Shown here piece after piece: positions 49,063 through 58,058 of a DNA stretch of 64,000 nucleotides; position 1 is the stretch's first letter, and every line of letters starts with the position of its first letter. The notes below the pieces were generated by a model that saw nothing but the letters and a program-made list of their open reading frames with translations, ran no database searches and had not been told where the DNA came from. Position numbers and translations under genes: made by a program. Source of the stretch: Pseudomonas sp. CCC3.1 (GTDB lineage: Bacteria; Pseudomonadota; Gammaproteobacteria; Pseudomonadales; Pseudomonadaceae); NCBI RefSeq assembly GCF_034347405.1, contig NZ_CP133778.1:5740501-5804500 (forward strand), read 5' to 3'.

Positions 49063-50118
49063 ATGAGCGCCAGCACCCTTGCCAACTTGCGACATGATTG
49101 GTCTTTAGCCGAAGTCCGGGCCTTGTTTGTCCAGCCGTTCAATGACCTGTTATTTCAGGCGCAGACCGTTCACCGCGCGCATTTCGACGCGAATCGGGTT
49201 CAGGTTTCGACGCTGCTTTCGATCAAAACCGGGGCGTGTCCGGAAGATTGCAAATATTGTCCGCAGTCGGGCCACTACAACACTGGCCTGAAAAAAGAGA
49301 AGTTGATGCAGGTGCAGGCGGTGCTCGAAGAAGCCGCACGGGCCAAGTCCATCGGCGCGACGCGTTTCTGCATGGGCGCGGCCTGGAAGCACCCGTCTGC
49401 CAAAGACATGCCCTACGTGCTGGAGATGGTCAAAGGCGTAAAAGCCCTGGGCCTGGAAACCTGCATGACGCTGGGCAAGCTCGATCAGGAGCAAACGGCA
49501 GCGCTGGCGCACGCTGGGTTGGATTACTACAACCACAACCTCGACACCTCGCCGGAGTTTTACACCAGCATTATCACCACCCGTACCTACAGCGAGCGCC
49601 TGCAAACCCTGAGCTACGTGCGTGATGCCGGGATGAAGATCTGCTCCGGCGGGATTCTGGGCATGGGCGAGTCGCTGGACGACCGCGCCAATCTGTTGAT
49701 TCAGCTGGCCAACCTGCCAGAACACCCGGAGTCGGTGCCAATCAACATGTTGGTGAAAGTGGCGGGTACGCCGATGGCCAATGCTGAAGACATCGACCCG
49801 TTCGATTTCATCCGGATGCTGGCCGTGGCGCGCATCATGATGCCTCTGTGCCATGTGCGGTTGTCGGCCGGTCGTGAGGCGATGAACGAGCAGATGCAAG
49901 CGCTGGCGTTCTTTGCCGGGGCCAACTCGATTTTCTACGGCGACAAATTGCTGACCACCTCCAACCCGCAGGCCGACAAAGACATGCAGCTGTTTGCGCG
50001 CTTGGGCATCTTGCCTGAAGCCCGTGAAGAGCACGCCGACGAGGTGCATCAGGCGGCGATTGAGCAAGCGCTGATCGAGCAGAAATCCAGCGAACAGTTC
50101 TACAACGCTGCGGTGTAA
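49063..50118 (+). CDS. bioB: Biotin synthase
   Basis: A 351-residue radical SAM enzyme inserting sulfur into dethiobiotin. The SAM-cluster cysteines are Cys59, Cys63 and Cys66 in CPEDCKYCPQ, and further motifs CSGGILGMGE and the arginine region HVRLSAGRE near the 2Fe-2S site are present. It is first of five bio genes. A REP element separates it from bioF. GAGAAACGCCG lies before the ATG. Confidence 0.95.
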   Translation: MSASTLANLRHDWSLAEVRALFVQPFNDLLFQAQTVHRAHFDANRVQVSTLLSIKTGACPEDCKYCPQSGHYNTGLKKEKLMQVQAVLEEAARAKSIGATRFCMGAAWKHPSAKDMPYVLEMVKGVKALGLETCMTLGKLDQEQTAALAHAGLDYYNHNLDTSPEFYTSIITTRTYSERLQTLSYVRDAGMKICSGGILGMGESLDDRANLLIQLANLPEHPESVPINMLVKVAGTPMANAEDIDPFDFIRMLAVARIMMPLCHVRLSAGREAMNEQMQALAFFAGANSIFYGDKLLTTSNPQADKDMQLFARLGILPEAREEHADEVHQAAIEQALIEQKSSEQFYNAAV

Positions 50119-50128
50119 GCCTCTTAAC

Positions 50129-50196
50129 TGTAGGAGCGAGCTTGCCTCGCGATCTTTTAAACGATCAAAAGATCGCGAGGCGAGCTCGCTCCTACA
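50129..50196. repeat. REP palindrome between bioB and bioF
   Basis: Copy with GAGGCGAGCTCGC in the right arm, one base off the usual GCAAGCTCGC. It may set bioB expression apart from the rest of the operon. Confidence 0.9.
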
Positions 50197-50226
50197 GGTC
50201 TTGTGCAATCCATTTCCGAGGCCAGC

Positions 50227-51399
50227 ATGTCTTTTGATTTAAGCGCCCGTCTGGCTGCGCGTCGTGCCGACAATCTTTATCGTCAACGCCCGTTGCTTGA
50301 AAGCCCGCAAGGGCCGCTGGTGGTGGTTGATGGTCAGCCTTTATTAGCGTTCTGTAACAACGATTACCTGGGTTTGGCCAATCACCCCCAAGTGATAGAA
50401 GCCTGGCAGGCCGGTGCATCGCGCTGGGGCGTGGGCGGCGGTGCGTCGCATTTGGTCATCGGCCACAGCGGCCCGCACCACGCGCTGGAAGAAGCCTTGG
50501 CCGAGTTCACCGGACGCCCGCGCGCGCTGTTGTTCAGCAATGGCTACATGGCCAATCTGGGGGCTGTCACCGCGCTGGTCGGGCAGGGCGATACCGTGCT
50601 CGAAGACCGCCTCAACCACGCGTCATTGCTGGATGCCGGTTTGCTCAGCGGCGCGCGCTTCAATCGCTATCTGCACAACGACGCGGCGAGCCTGGCCAAG
50701 CGCCTGGAGAAAGCCTGCGGCAATACGCTGGTGGTCACCGATGGCGTGTTCAGCATGGACGGCGATGTGGCCGATTTGCCGTCTTTGGCCCGTGAAACCA
50801 AGGCCAAAGGCGCGTGGTTGATGGTCGATGATGCCCACGGCTTTGGCCCGTTGGGCGCCAATGGCGGCGGGATTGCCGAGCATTTTGGCTTGAGCGCGGA
50901 CGATGTGCCGGTGCTGGTGGGCACCTTGGGCAAAGCCTTCGGCACCAGCGGCGCGTTTGTCGCGGGCAGCGAAGAATTGATCGAGAGCTTGATCCAGTTC
51001 GCCCGGCCTTATATCTACACCACCAGCCAGCCTCCCGCGTTGGCGTGTGCCACCTTGAAAAGCCTTGAGCTGTTGCGCAGCGAGCAGTGGCGCCGCGAGC
51101 ACCTCAACACCTTGATTCGCCAGTTCCGCGAGGGCGCCGAGCAGATCGGCTTGCAGTTGATGGACAGCTTTACGCCTATTCAGCCGATCCTGATTGGCGA
51201 TAGCGGCCGGGCGGTGCGCCTGTCTGCGATGTTGCGCGAGCGTGGCGTGTTGGTGACGGCGATTCGCCCGCCGACCGTGCCTGCCGGGAGTGCGCGTTTA
51301 CGCGTGACCTTGTCGGCAGCCCACACAGAGGCACAGGTGCAGCTATTGTTAAACGCATTGTTTGACTGTTGGCGCGAGCTGGAGCCCGACCATGCGTGA
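50227..51399 (+). CDS. bioF: 8-amino-7-oxononanoate synthase
   Basis: A 390-residue PLP enzyme joining pimeloyl-ACP and alanine. The PLP lysine is Lys236 in VGTLGKAFGTSG. Other blocks are NDYLGLANHP, HLVIGHSGPHHALEEAL and MVDDAHGFGPLG. The ATG at 50227 has GAGG upstream; a frame start at 50203 is less likely. Its end overlaps bioH by eight bases. Confidence 0.95.
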   Translation: MSFDLSARLAARRADNLYRQRPLLESPQGPLVVVDGQPLLAFCNNDYLGLANHPQVIEAWQAGASRWGVGGGASHLVIGHSGPHHALEEALAEFTGRPRALLFSNGYMANLGAVTALVGQGDTVLEDRLNHASLLDAGLLSGARFNRYLHNDAASLAKRLEKACGNTLVVTDGVFSMDGDVADLPSLARETKAKGAWLMVDDAHGFGPLGANGGGIAEHFGLSADDVPVLVGTLGKAFGTSGAFVAGSEELIESLIQFARPYIYTTSQPPALACATLKSLELLRSEQWRREHLNTLIRQFREGAEQIGLQLMDSFTPIQPILIGDSGRAVRLSAMLRERGVLVTAIRPPTVPAGSARLRVTLSAAHTEAQVQLLLNALFDCWRELEPDHA

Positions 51400-52123
51400 T
51401 CGTTTGATTTTGCTGCCCGGCTGGGGCTTGGGTGTTTCTGCGTTGGAACCCTTGGCCGCTGCGCTACGTGGATTGGACGAACATTTGCGGGTCGAAATAG
51501 AACCGCTGCCGGTGCTGGAGTCTGCCCGGCTGGAGGACTGGCTGGACGCGCTGGACGCAACCTTGCCGGACAACGTATGGCTGGGCGGCTGGTCACTCGG
51601 CGGCATGCTCGCCAGTGAGCTGGCAGCCCGGCGCGGCGAGCGTTGCTGCGGGCTGGTTACGCTGGCCAGCAACCCGAGTTTTGTCAGCCGTGACGATTGG
51701 CCAGCGGCCATGCCAAACGCGACCTTCGAGGCCTTTATCACCGGCTTCGCCGAAGCCCCGAACAGTACCCTCAAACGTTTTTGCCTGCTGTGCAGCCAAG
51801 GCGCGGGTGAACCCCGACCGATGGCGCAGTTGCTGTTGGGTGGGGCGCCGCGCGCGCAGCCGTCCACGTTGCTGGCGGGCCTTGAGCTGCTTGGACAACT
51901 GGACGTACGCCCCGCGCTGCAAGCGTTTAATGGGCCGCAATTGCACGTGTTTGCTGGCATGGATGGCTTGGTGCCAGCCGAAGCGGCCAATGCGTTGCTG
52001 GCACTGTTGCCCGATGTCGAAGTGGGTCTGATTGAACAGGCCTGTCATGCTTTTCTACTGGAAGCGCCCCACGAATTGGCGGCCGCGATTCAGGCTTTTT
52101 TACACGAGCTGGGCGATGACTGA
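51392..52123 (+). CDS. bioH: Pimeloyl-ACP methyl ester carboxylesterase
   Basis: A 243-residue alpha/beta hydrolase freeing pimeloyl-ACP from its methyl ester. The nucleophile is Ser68 in GGWSLGGML, with LLPGWGLG at the oxyanion region and the catalytic histidine near the C-terminus (EQACHAFLLEAP). It overlaps bioF and bioC by eight bases each, which suggests translational coupling. Confidence 0.9.
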   Translation: MRDRLILLPGWGLGVSALEPLAAALRGLDEHLRVEIEPLPVLESARLEDWLDALDATLPDNVWLGGWSLGGMLASELAARRGERCCGLVTLASNPSFVSRDDWPAAMPNATFEAFITGFAEAPNSTLKRFCLLCSQGAGEPRPMAQLLLGGAPRAQPSTLLAGLELLGQLDVRPALQAFNGPQLHVFAGMDGLVPAEAANALLALLPDVEVGLIEQACHAFLLEAPHELAAAIQAFLHELGDD

Positions 52124-52928
52124 TTTAAGTGTGGCAACCCTGGCAGGCCAACTGCCAGACAAGCGTCAGGTAGCGGTTTCGTTTTCGCGGGCGGCGGCCA
52201 GTTACGACAGCGTGGCCGAGCTGCAACGTGCAGTGGGGCATGAGTTGATAGCCCGCTTGCCAACTGACAGGGCGCCGCAACAGTGGCTGGACCTGGGCAG
52301 CGGTACCGGGTATTTCAGCCGGGTGCTGGGCCACAAATTTGCCCACAGTGAAGGGCTGGCGCTGGACATCGCCCATGGCATGTTGGCGTTTGCCCGGCCC
52401 TTGGGCGGCGCGGCGCATTTTATTGCCGGTGATGCCGAAAGCCTGCCGTTGCAGTCCAACTGCTGTGATTTGATTTTTTCCAGCCTGGCGCTGCAATGGT
52501 GCGCCGATTTCGACCGTGTGCTCAGTGAAGCCCATCGCGTGCTTAAACCCGGCGGCGTACTGGCGTTTGCCAGCTTGTGCGTCGGCACCTTGAGCGAATT
52601 GCGCGACAGTTGGCGGGCGGTTGACGGGCAAGTCCACGTGAACCGTTTTCGTGAGTTCGAACGCTATCAGCAACTGTGCGCCGAGAGTAATTTGCGCGTG
52701 CTCGACTTGCAGAATCAGGCACATGTGCTGCACTACGCGCAGGTACGGCAACTGACCCATGAACTGAAAGCTTTGGGCGCGCACAATCTAAACCCTGGCC
52801 GCCCCGAAGGGTTGACTGGCCGGGCGCGGCTTCAAGGATTGGTCAGCGCCTACGAGCAATTTCGTCAGCCACTGGGCCTCCCGGCGACGTATCAGGTGGT
52901 CTACGGCATTTTGGAGAAAGCGCGATGA
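52116..52928 (+). CDS. bioC: Malonyl-ACP O-methyltransferase
   Basis: A 270-residue SAM-dependent methyltransferase that starts pimelate synthesis by methylating malonyl-ACP. It has QVAVSFSRAAASYDSVAELQ at the N-terminus, the SAM motif WLDLGSGTGYFSR and SSLALQWCADFDRVLSE, the BioC signature. The start lies in the eight-base overlap with bioH, and its end overlaps bioD by four bases. Confidence 0.93.
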   Translation: MTDLSVATLAGQLPDKRQVAVSFSRAAASYDSVAELQRAVGHELIARLPTDRAPQQWLDLGSGTGYFSRVLGHKFAHSEGLALDIAHGMLAFARPLGGAAHFIAGDAESLPLQSNCCDLIFSSLALQWCADFDRVLSEAHRVLKPGGVLAFASLCVGTLSELRDSWRAVDGQVHVNRFREFERYQQLCAESNLRVLDLQNQAHVLHYAQVRQLTHELKALGAHNLNPGRPEGLTGRARLQGLVSAYEQFRQPLGLPATYQVVYGILEKAR

Positions 52929-53605
52929 GCCCTGCGTACTTCATTACAGGAACCGACACCGATGTGGGCAAAACCACGATTGCAGCCGGTTTGTTATATG
53001 CCGCACGTGAAGCCGGATTAAGCACCGCAGCGGGCAAGCCCGTGGCGTCCGGCTGTGAAATAACGTCCAAAGGCCTGCGCAATGCCGACGCGCTGGCGCT
53101 GATGGCCGAGAGTTCTGTGGCGTTGACCTACGATGAGGTCAACCCGTTTGCCTTCGAGCCGCCCATCGCTCCGCACATTGCGGCGCGTGAAGCCGGTGTG
53201 GTGGTGAACGTGCAATCGTTATTGGCGCCGATGCAACACATCCTGGCCAAGAAGGCCGATTTCACCTTGATTGAAGGGGCTGGTGGCTGGCGCGTGCCAC
53301 TGTCGGGTCAGGACAGCTTGTCGGACTTGGCACAGGCGCTGGACCTGCCGGTGATTCTGGTGGTCGGCGTGCGTTTGGGCTGCATCAGCCATGCCTTGCT
53401 GACGGCCGAGGCGATTGCCCGTGACGGCCTGCAATTGGCCGGTTGGGTGGCCAACATCATCGGGCCGAAAAACGTGCGCCTTGAAGAGAACCTCGCCACC
53501 CTGGCCGAGCGTCTCCCCGCACCTTGCCTGGGCCGTGTGCCCAAACTCAAATCGGCGTCGGCCCAAGCCGTGGCCGAGCATTTGCAACTGGACTTGCTGG
53601 ACTGA
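52925..53605 (+). CDS. bioD: Dethiobiotin synthetase
   Basis: A 226-residue ATP-dependent enzyme closing the ureido ring. The P-loop is FITGTDTDVGKTTI, with Lys16. Other blocks are KPVASGCE and LIEGAGGWRVPLS. It is last in bioBFHCD, and a REP element follows ten bases after its stop. Confidence 0.95.
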   Translation: MSPAYFITGTDTDVGKTTIAAGLLYAAREAGLSTAAGKPVASGCEITSKGLRNADALALMAESSVALTYDEVNPFAFEPPIAPHIAAREAGVVVNVQSLLAPMQHILAKKADFTLIEGAGGWRVPLSGQDSLSDLAQALDLPVILVVGVRLGCISHALLTAEAIARDGLQLAGWVANIIGPKNVRLEENLATLAERLPAPCLGRVPKLKSASAQAVAEHLQLDLLD

Positions 53606-53614
53606 GCCTTTATC

Positions 53615-53682
53615 TGTAGGAGCGAACTTGCCTCGCGATCTTTTAAAAGATCAAAAGATCGCGAGGCAAGCTCGCTCCTACA
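53615..53682. repeat. REP palindrome after bioD
   Basis: Copy with GAACTTG in place of GAGCTTG in the left arm. Confidence 0.9.
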
Positions 53683-53767
53683 GGATGTCGACGACATATC
53701 CCTTCTCTGTGATCTGTTCGTACCTAGACGAACGGAGGCTTTGTGCTGCTTGACAACAAATGGGCGT

Positions 53768-53793
53768 AAACGTATGTTTCAAACAACTGTTTG
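53768..53793. promoter_or_regulatory. Tandem palindromes, candidate PsrA operator
   Basis: AAACGTATGTTT (53768-53779) is followed at once by CAAACAACTGTTTG (53780-53793). The second fits the PsrA pattern (G/C)AAAC-N2-4-GTTT(G/C). They lie 64-89 bp before the first acyl-CoA dehydrogenase. PsrA, a fatty-acid-responsive repressor, is known to control beta-oxidation genes in P. aeruginosa; binding here is inferred. Confidence 0.55.
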
Positions 53794-53856
53794 ACCGCCT
53801 ATAACAAATCCATGCGGTTGTTCATCCCCCGGATTCATCAGCAGAGGTTTATCGCT

Positions 53857-55662
53857 ATGCCTGACTACAAGGCCCCCTTGCGTGATATTCGCTTCGTTCG
53901 TGACGAACTGCTCGGTTACGAAGCGCACTATCAGAGCCTGCCGGCTTGCCAGGACGCTACTCCAGATATGGTTGACGCCATTCTCGAAGAAGGCGCCAAG
54001 TTTTGTGAGCAGGTGCTGGCACCGCTGAACCGTGTGGGTGATATCGAAGGCTGCACATGGAGCGAGACCGGGGTTAAAACCCCTACCGGTTTTAAAGAAG
54101 CCTACAAACAATTCGTTGAAGGCGGCTGGCCAAGCCTGGCCCACGACGTCGACCATGGTGGCCAAGGCCTGCCGGAGTCGCTGGGTCTGGCGGTGAGTGA
54201 AATGGTCGGCGCGGCCAACTGGTCGTGGGGCATGTACCCAGGCCTGTCGCACGGCGCGATGAACACCATCTCCGAGCACGGCACCCCAGAGCAGCAACAC
54301 ACCTATCTGACCAAGCTGGTGACTGGCGAATGGACGGGCACCATGTGCCTGACCGAATCGCACTGCGGTACTGACCTGGGCCTGCTGCGTACCAAGGCTG
54401 AACCTCAGGCTGATGGTTCGTACAAAATCTCTGGCACCAAGATCTTCATCTCGGCCGGTGAGCACGACATGGCCGACAACATCGTCCACATCGTTCTGGC
54501 CCGCCTGCCGGACGCACCGGCTGGCACCAAAGGCATTTCGCTGTTCATCGTGCCTAAGTTCAACGCGAACGCCGATGGCACCCTCGGTGAGCGCAACGCA
54601 GTGTCGTGCGGTTCCCTTGAGCACAAAATGGGCATCCATGGTAACGCCACCTGCGTGATGAACTTCGACGGCGCCACGGGTTACCTGATCGGCCCGCCGA
54701 ACAAAGGCCTGAACTGCATGTTCACCTTTATGAACACCGCGCGTCTGGGCACAGCACTGCAAGGTCTGTCGCACGCTGAAATCGCCTTCCAGGGCGGCTT
54801 GAAATATGCCCGTGACCGTCTGCAAATGCGTTCGTTGACCGGCCCTAAAGCCCCTGAAAAGGCGGCTGATCCGATCATCGTTCACCCGGACGTACGGCGC
54901 ATGCTGTTGACCACCAAGGCGTTCGCTGAAGGCAACCGCGCCATGGTTTACTTCACCGCCAAGCAAGTCGACATCGTGAAATACGGCGTTGACGAAGAAG
55001 AGAAAAAGAAAGCTGACGCACTGCTGGCGTTCATGACGCCGATTGCGAAAGCCTTCATGACCGAAGTCGGCTTTGAGTCTGCCAACCACGGCGTTCAAAT
55101 CTACGGCGGCCACGGCTTTATCGCTGAGTGGGGCATGGAACAGAACGTTCGCGACAGCCGTATTTCGATGCTGTACGAAGGCACCACCGGCATTCAGGCC
55201 CTCGACCTGCTGGGCCGTAAAGTGTTGATGACCCAAGGCGAGGCCCTCAAAGGCTTCACCAAAATCGTCCACAAGTTCTGCCAGAACAACGAAGGCAACG
55301 AAGCGGTTAAAGAGTTCGTCGCGCCGTTGGCTGCACTGAACAAGGAATGGGGCGAGCTGACCATGAAGGTCGGTATGGCCGCCATGAAAGACCGTGAAGA
55401 AGTGGGTGCGGCCTCGGTCGACTACCTGATGTATTCCGGTTATGCGTGCCTGGCGTACTTCTGGGCTGACATGGCGCGTCTGGCGGCTGAAAAGCTGGCG
55501 CAAGGCACGTCCGAAGAAGCCTTCTACAACGCCAAGCTGCAAACAGCGCGGTTCTACTTCCAGCGCATCTTGCCGCGTACCCGCACACACGTTGCAACCA
55601 TGCTGTCGGGCGCTGCTAACCTGATGGACATGAAAGAAGAAGACTTCGACCTGGGCTACTGA
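53857..55662 (+). CDS. Acyl-CoA dehydrogenase, large type (FadE-like)
   Basis: A 601-residue flavoprotein of the 600-residue class that oxidises fatty acyl-CoA in beta-oxidation (PA0506/FadE1 position). N-terminal MPDYKAPLRDIRFVRDELL is the hallmark of this class. FAD and substrate loops are MCLTESHCGTDLG and KISGTKIFISAGEHD. The catalytic base is Glu441 in MLYEGTTGIQALDL. The ATG at 53857 has GAGG upstream; a frame from 53791 is rejected because the family start is MPDYK. A terminator follows. Confidence 0.92.
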   Translation: MPDYKAPLRDIRFVRDELLGYEAHYQSLPACQDATPDMVDAILEEGAKFCEQVLAPLNRVGDIEGCTWSETGVKTPTGFKEAYKQFVEGGWPSLAHDVDHGGQGLPESLGLAVSEMVGAANWSWGMYPGLSHGAMNTISEHGTPEQQHTYLTKLVTGEWTGTMCLTESHCGTDLGLLRTKAEPQADGSYKISGTKIFISAGEHDMADNIVHIVLARLPDAPAGTKGISLFIVPKFNANADGTLGERNAVSCGSLEHKMGIHGNATCVMNFDGATGYLIGPPNKGLNCMFTFMNTARLGTALQGLSHAEIAFQGGLKYARDRLQMRSLTGPKAPEKAADPIIVHPDVRRMLLTTKAFAEGNRAMVYFTAKQVDIVKYGVDEEEKKKADALLAFMTPIAKAFMTEVGFESANHGVQIYGGHGFIAEWGMEQNVRDSRISMLYEGTTGIQALDLLGRKVLMTQGEALKGFTKIVHKFCQNNEGNEAVKEFVAPLAALNKEWGELTMKVGMAAMKDREEVGAASVDYLMYSGYACLAYFWADMARLAAEKLAQGTSEEAFYNAKLQTARFYFQRILPRTRTHVATMLSGAANLMDMKEEDFDLGY

Positions 55663-55681
55663 GTCTTGGCGAGTCACCTTT

Positions 55682-55718
55682 AAAAAGCCGCTTCTCCTTC
55701 GGGGGGAGCGGCTTTTTT
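55682..55718 (+). terminator. Terminator after the first acyl-CoA dehydrogenase
   Basis: AAAAAGCCGCT and AGCGGCTTTTTT around TCTCCTTCGGGGGG. It should separate the two dehydrogenase transcripts. Confidence 0.9.
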
Positions 55719-55859
55719 GGTTTATGTGGCTCGATTCAATCGTGCAGGAGCGTGACCATATATTTCTTATTGGTCACGGCATGACCCTATGTATCACTAT
55801 CGTCGTTAAGCTAGACTGCGTCCCACATTAATCGTCGTTTACAGAATACGAGGTTTGCC

Positions 55860-57638
55860 ATGGCTGATTACAAAGCGCCCCTGCGTGATATGCGCTTCGT
55901 CCTCAATGAAGTGTTCGAGGTTGCTTCTCTTTGGGCGCAACTGCCTGCATTGGCAGAGTCCGTTGATGCTGAAACGGTTGAAGCCATTCTCGAAGAAGCA
56001 GGCAAAGTGACTGCCAAAAGCATCGCACCATTGAGCCGCAGCGCTGACGAAGAAGGCTGCCATTGGCATGACACCGTGGTCACGACGCCAGCCGGTTTTG
56101 TCGACGCCTACAGAACCTACGCCGAAGGCGGTTGGGTCGGCGTAGGCGGCAATCCTGAGTTCGGCGGCATGGGCATGCCTAAGTCGGTGTCGGCGCAAGT
56201 CGAAGAAATGATCAACTCCTCAAGCCTGGCATTCGGCCTGTACCCGATGCTGACCTCCGGCGCCTGCGTGTCGATCAATGCCCACGCCAGCGAGGAATTG
56301 AAAGCCACTTACCTGCCCAATATGTACTCGGGCGAGTGGGCCGGTTCCATGTGCTTGACCGAGCCACATGCCGGTACTGATCTGGGGATTATTCGCACCA
56401 AGGCTGAGCCGCAAGCAGACGGCTCTTATAAAGTCAGCGGGACCAAGATTTTTATCACCGGCGGCGAACACGACCTGACCGAAAACATCATCCACCTGGT
56501 GTTGGCCAAGCTGCCGGATGCCCCGGCCGGGCCCAAAGGTATTTCGCTGTTTCTGGTGCCCAAGTTCAGGGTTAATGCCGATGGCAGCTTGGGCGACCGC
56601 AACCCGGTGACCTGCGGCTCTATCGAACACAAAATGGGTATTCAGGCGTCGGCCACCTGCGTGATGAACTTCGACGAGGCCGTCGGTTATCTGGTGGGCG
56701 AACCTAACCGTGGCCTGGCGGCAATGTTCACCATGATGAATTACGAGCGTCTTGGGGTCGGTATTCAGGGCCTGGCGTCGGGCGAACGTTCGTATCAGAA
56801 CGCAGTGGAATACGCCCGTGACCGTCTGCAAGGGCGTTCTGCAACGGGTGCACAGGCCAAAGACAAAATCGCTGACCCGATCATCGTGCACGCGGACGTG
56901 CGTCGCATGCTGCTCACCATGAAAGCTTCCAACGAAGGTGGTCGGGCTTTTTCGACTTACGTGGCCAATCAACTGGACATCGCCAAGTTCAGCGAAGACC
57001 CGACCGCACGTGCGCGGGCCGATGGCCTGGTGGCCTTGCTGACGCCGGTGGCCAAAGCCTTTTTGACCGACCTGGGGCTGGAAACCACCGTTCATGGCCA
57101 ACAAGTGTTTGGCGGCCACGGCTACATTCGCGAGTGGGGCCAGGAGCAATTAGTGCGTGATGTGCGCATCACGCAGATCTACGAAGGCACCAACGGCATT
57201 CAGGCGCTGGACCTGATGGGGCGCAAAATCGTCGGCAACCGCGGGGCGGATTATCGGGTGTTCGCTGACGAAATTCGCCACTTCATCGCCTCTGCTTCTG
57301 GCGACCTGAGTGAGTTCACTCAGCCGCTGGCGGCGGCGCTGGACAACCTTGACCAGTTGACAGCTTGGGTCTTGGAGCGTTCGCAACAGAACCCCAACGA
57401 AATCGGCGCTGCGTCGGTCGAGTACCTGCAAGTTTTTGGTTACACGGCGTATGCCTACATGTGGGCACTGATGGCCCGCACGGCGTTGGGTAAAGTGGCT
57501 GATGATGCGTTCTATGTCAGCAAATTGGGCACTGCACGCTTCTACTTCGCGCGTTTACTGCCGCGCATCCATTCGTTGAGTGCGTCGGTGAAGGCCGGCA
57601 GTGAGTCGTTGTACTTGCTGGATGAAGCACACTTTTAA
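55860..57638 (+). CDS. Acyl-CoA dehydrogenase, second large copy
   Basis: A 592-residue paralogue of the preceding gene (PA0508/FadE2 position), clearly related along its length but distinct enough to have another chain-length range. It starts MADYKAPLRDMRFVLNEV. Loops are MCLTEPHAGTDLG and KVSGTKIFITGGEHD. Catalytic Glu442 lies in IYEGTNGIQALDL. No PsrA-like site is seen before it. The rsmY promoter region begins 15 bp after its stop. Confidence 0.92.
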   Translation: MADYKAPLRDMRFVLNEVFEVASLWAQLPALAESVDAETVEAILEEAGKVTAKSIAPLSRSADEEGCHWHDTVVTTPAGFVDAYRTYAEGGWVGVGGNPEFGGMGMPKSVSAQVEEMINSSSLAFGLYPMLTSGACVSINAHASEELKATYLPNMYSGEWAGSMCLTEPHAGTDLGIIRTKAEPQADGSYKVSGTKIFITGGEHDLTENIIHLVLAKLPDAPAGPKGISLFLVPKFRVNADGSLGDRNPVTCGSIEHKMGIQASATCVMNFDEAVGYLVGEPNRGLAAMFTMMNYERLGVGIQGLASGERSYQNAVEYARDRLQGRSATGAQAKDKIADPIIVHADVRRMLLTMKASNEGGRAFSTYVANQLDIAKFSEDPTARARADGLVALLTPVAKAFLTDLGLETTVHGQQVFGGHGYIREWGQEQLVRDVRITQIYEGTNGIQALDLMGRKIVGNRGADYRVFADEIRHFIASASGDLSEFTQPLAAALDNLDQLTAWVLERSQQNPNEIGAASVEYLQVFGYTAYAYMWALMARTALGKVADDAFYVSKLGTARFYFARLLPRIHSLSASVKAGSESLYLLDEAHF

Positions 57639-57652
57639 GGTGTTTAGTGCAA

Positions 57653-57670
57653 TGTAAGCATTTGCTTACA
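57653..57670. promoter_or_regulatory. GacA upstream activating sequence
   Basis: TGTAAG-CATTTG-CTTACA, a perfect match to the TGTAAG-N6-CTTACA palindrome found before rsm RNA genes. The palindrome extends three more bases each side (57650-57673). It lies about 55-75 bp before the expected RNA start. Confidence 0.9.
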
Positions 57671-57725
57671 TTGCGTGCTGGCAATCGTCCATATCGTCAG
57701 ATTGGATCCAGATGTAATCTACTTT

Positions 57726-57853
57726 CAATGGACGTTGAGCAGGAAGCTCAAAGCAACAACACGGACACGTAGGATTCTGCCAGGGTGGCGGAGTGAAAAG
57801 GATGTCAGGGAAACAGTCTGCAAAACCCCGCTTAGGCGGGGTTTTCTTTTTTC
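57726..57853 (+). ncRNA. rsmY: RsmY regulatory RNA
   Basis: A roughly 125-base RNA that sequesters RsmA/RsmE translational repressors. A -10-like TAATCT lies at 57715-57720, and transcription should start near 57726. Seven GGA motifs are present (57730, 57742, 57763, 57772, 57790, 57800, 57809), the second displayed in the loop of GAGC-AGGAA-GCTC. The run GAGCAGGAAGCTCAAAG matches the corresponding RsmY stem of P. aeruginosa, as recalled, better than RsmZ. A terminator (CCCCGC-TTA-GCGGGG then TTTTCTTTTTT, 57822-57853) ends it. The setting between an acyl-CoA dehydrogenase and a LysR regulator also fits rsmY. Confidence 0.88.
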
Positions 57854-57901
57854 CGTGTCTGAATTTTCTCGTAGACGTTGATCCGTAGCAGCGCCAATCA
57901 C

Positions 57902-58046
57902 GTAGCAGCTGCCGAGCCTGCGAGGCTGCGTCCGATTGCGAAGCGATCGTAAACGCTAAGAGCAAGATTGAACTGACACACCGCAGTGCCTGATTTTACG
58001 ACGGCTGCGCCGCCGGACGTAGCCTCGCAGGCTCGTCAACTGCTAC
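57902..58046. repeat. Large inverted repeat between rsmY and the LysR gene
   Basis: GTAGCAGCTGCCGAGCCTGC near 57902 pairs with the GCAGGCTCGTCAACTGCTAC near 58046, and both arms contain CGAGGCT/AGCCTCG. The 90-base centre has GATTGCGAAGCGATCG. It is a diverged cousin of the second REP type and lies just beyond the LysR stop. Confidence 0.7.
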
Positions 58047-58058
58047 ACAATTGGCTGC

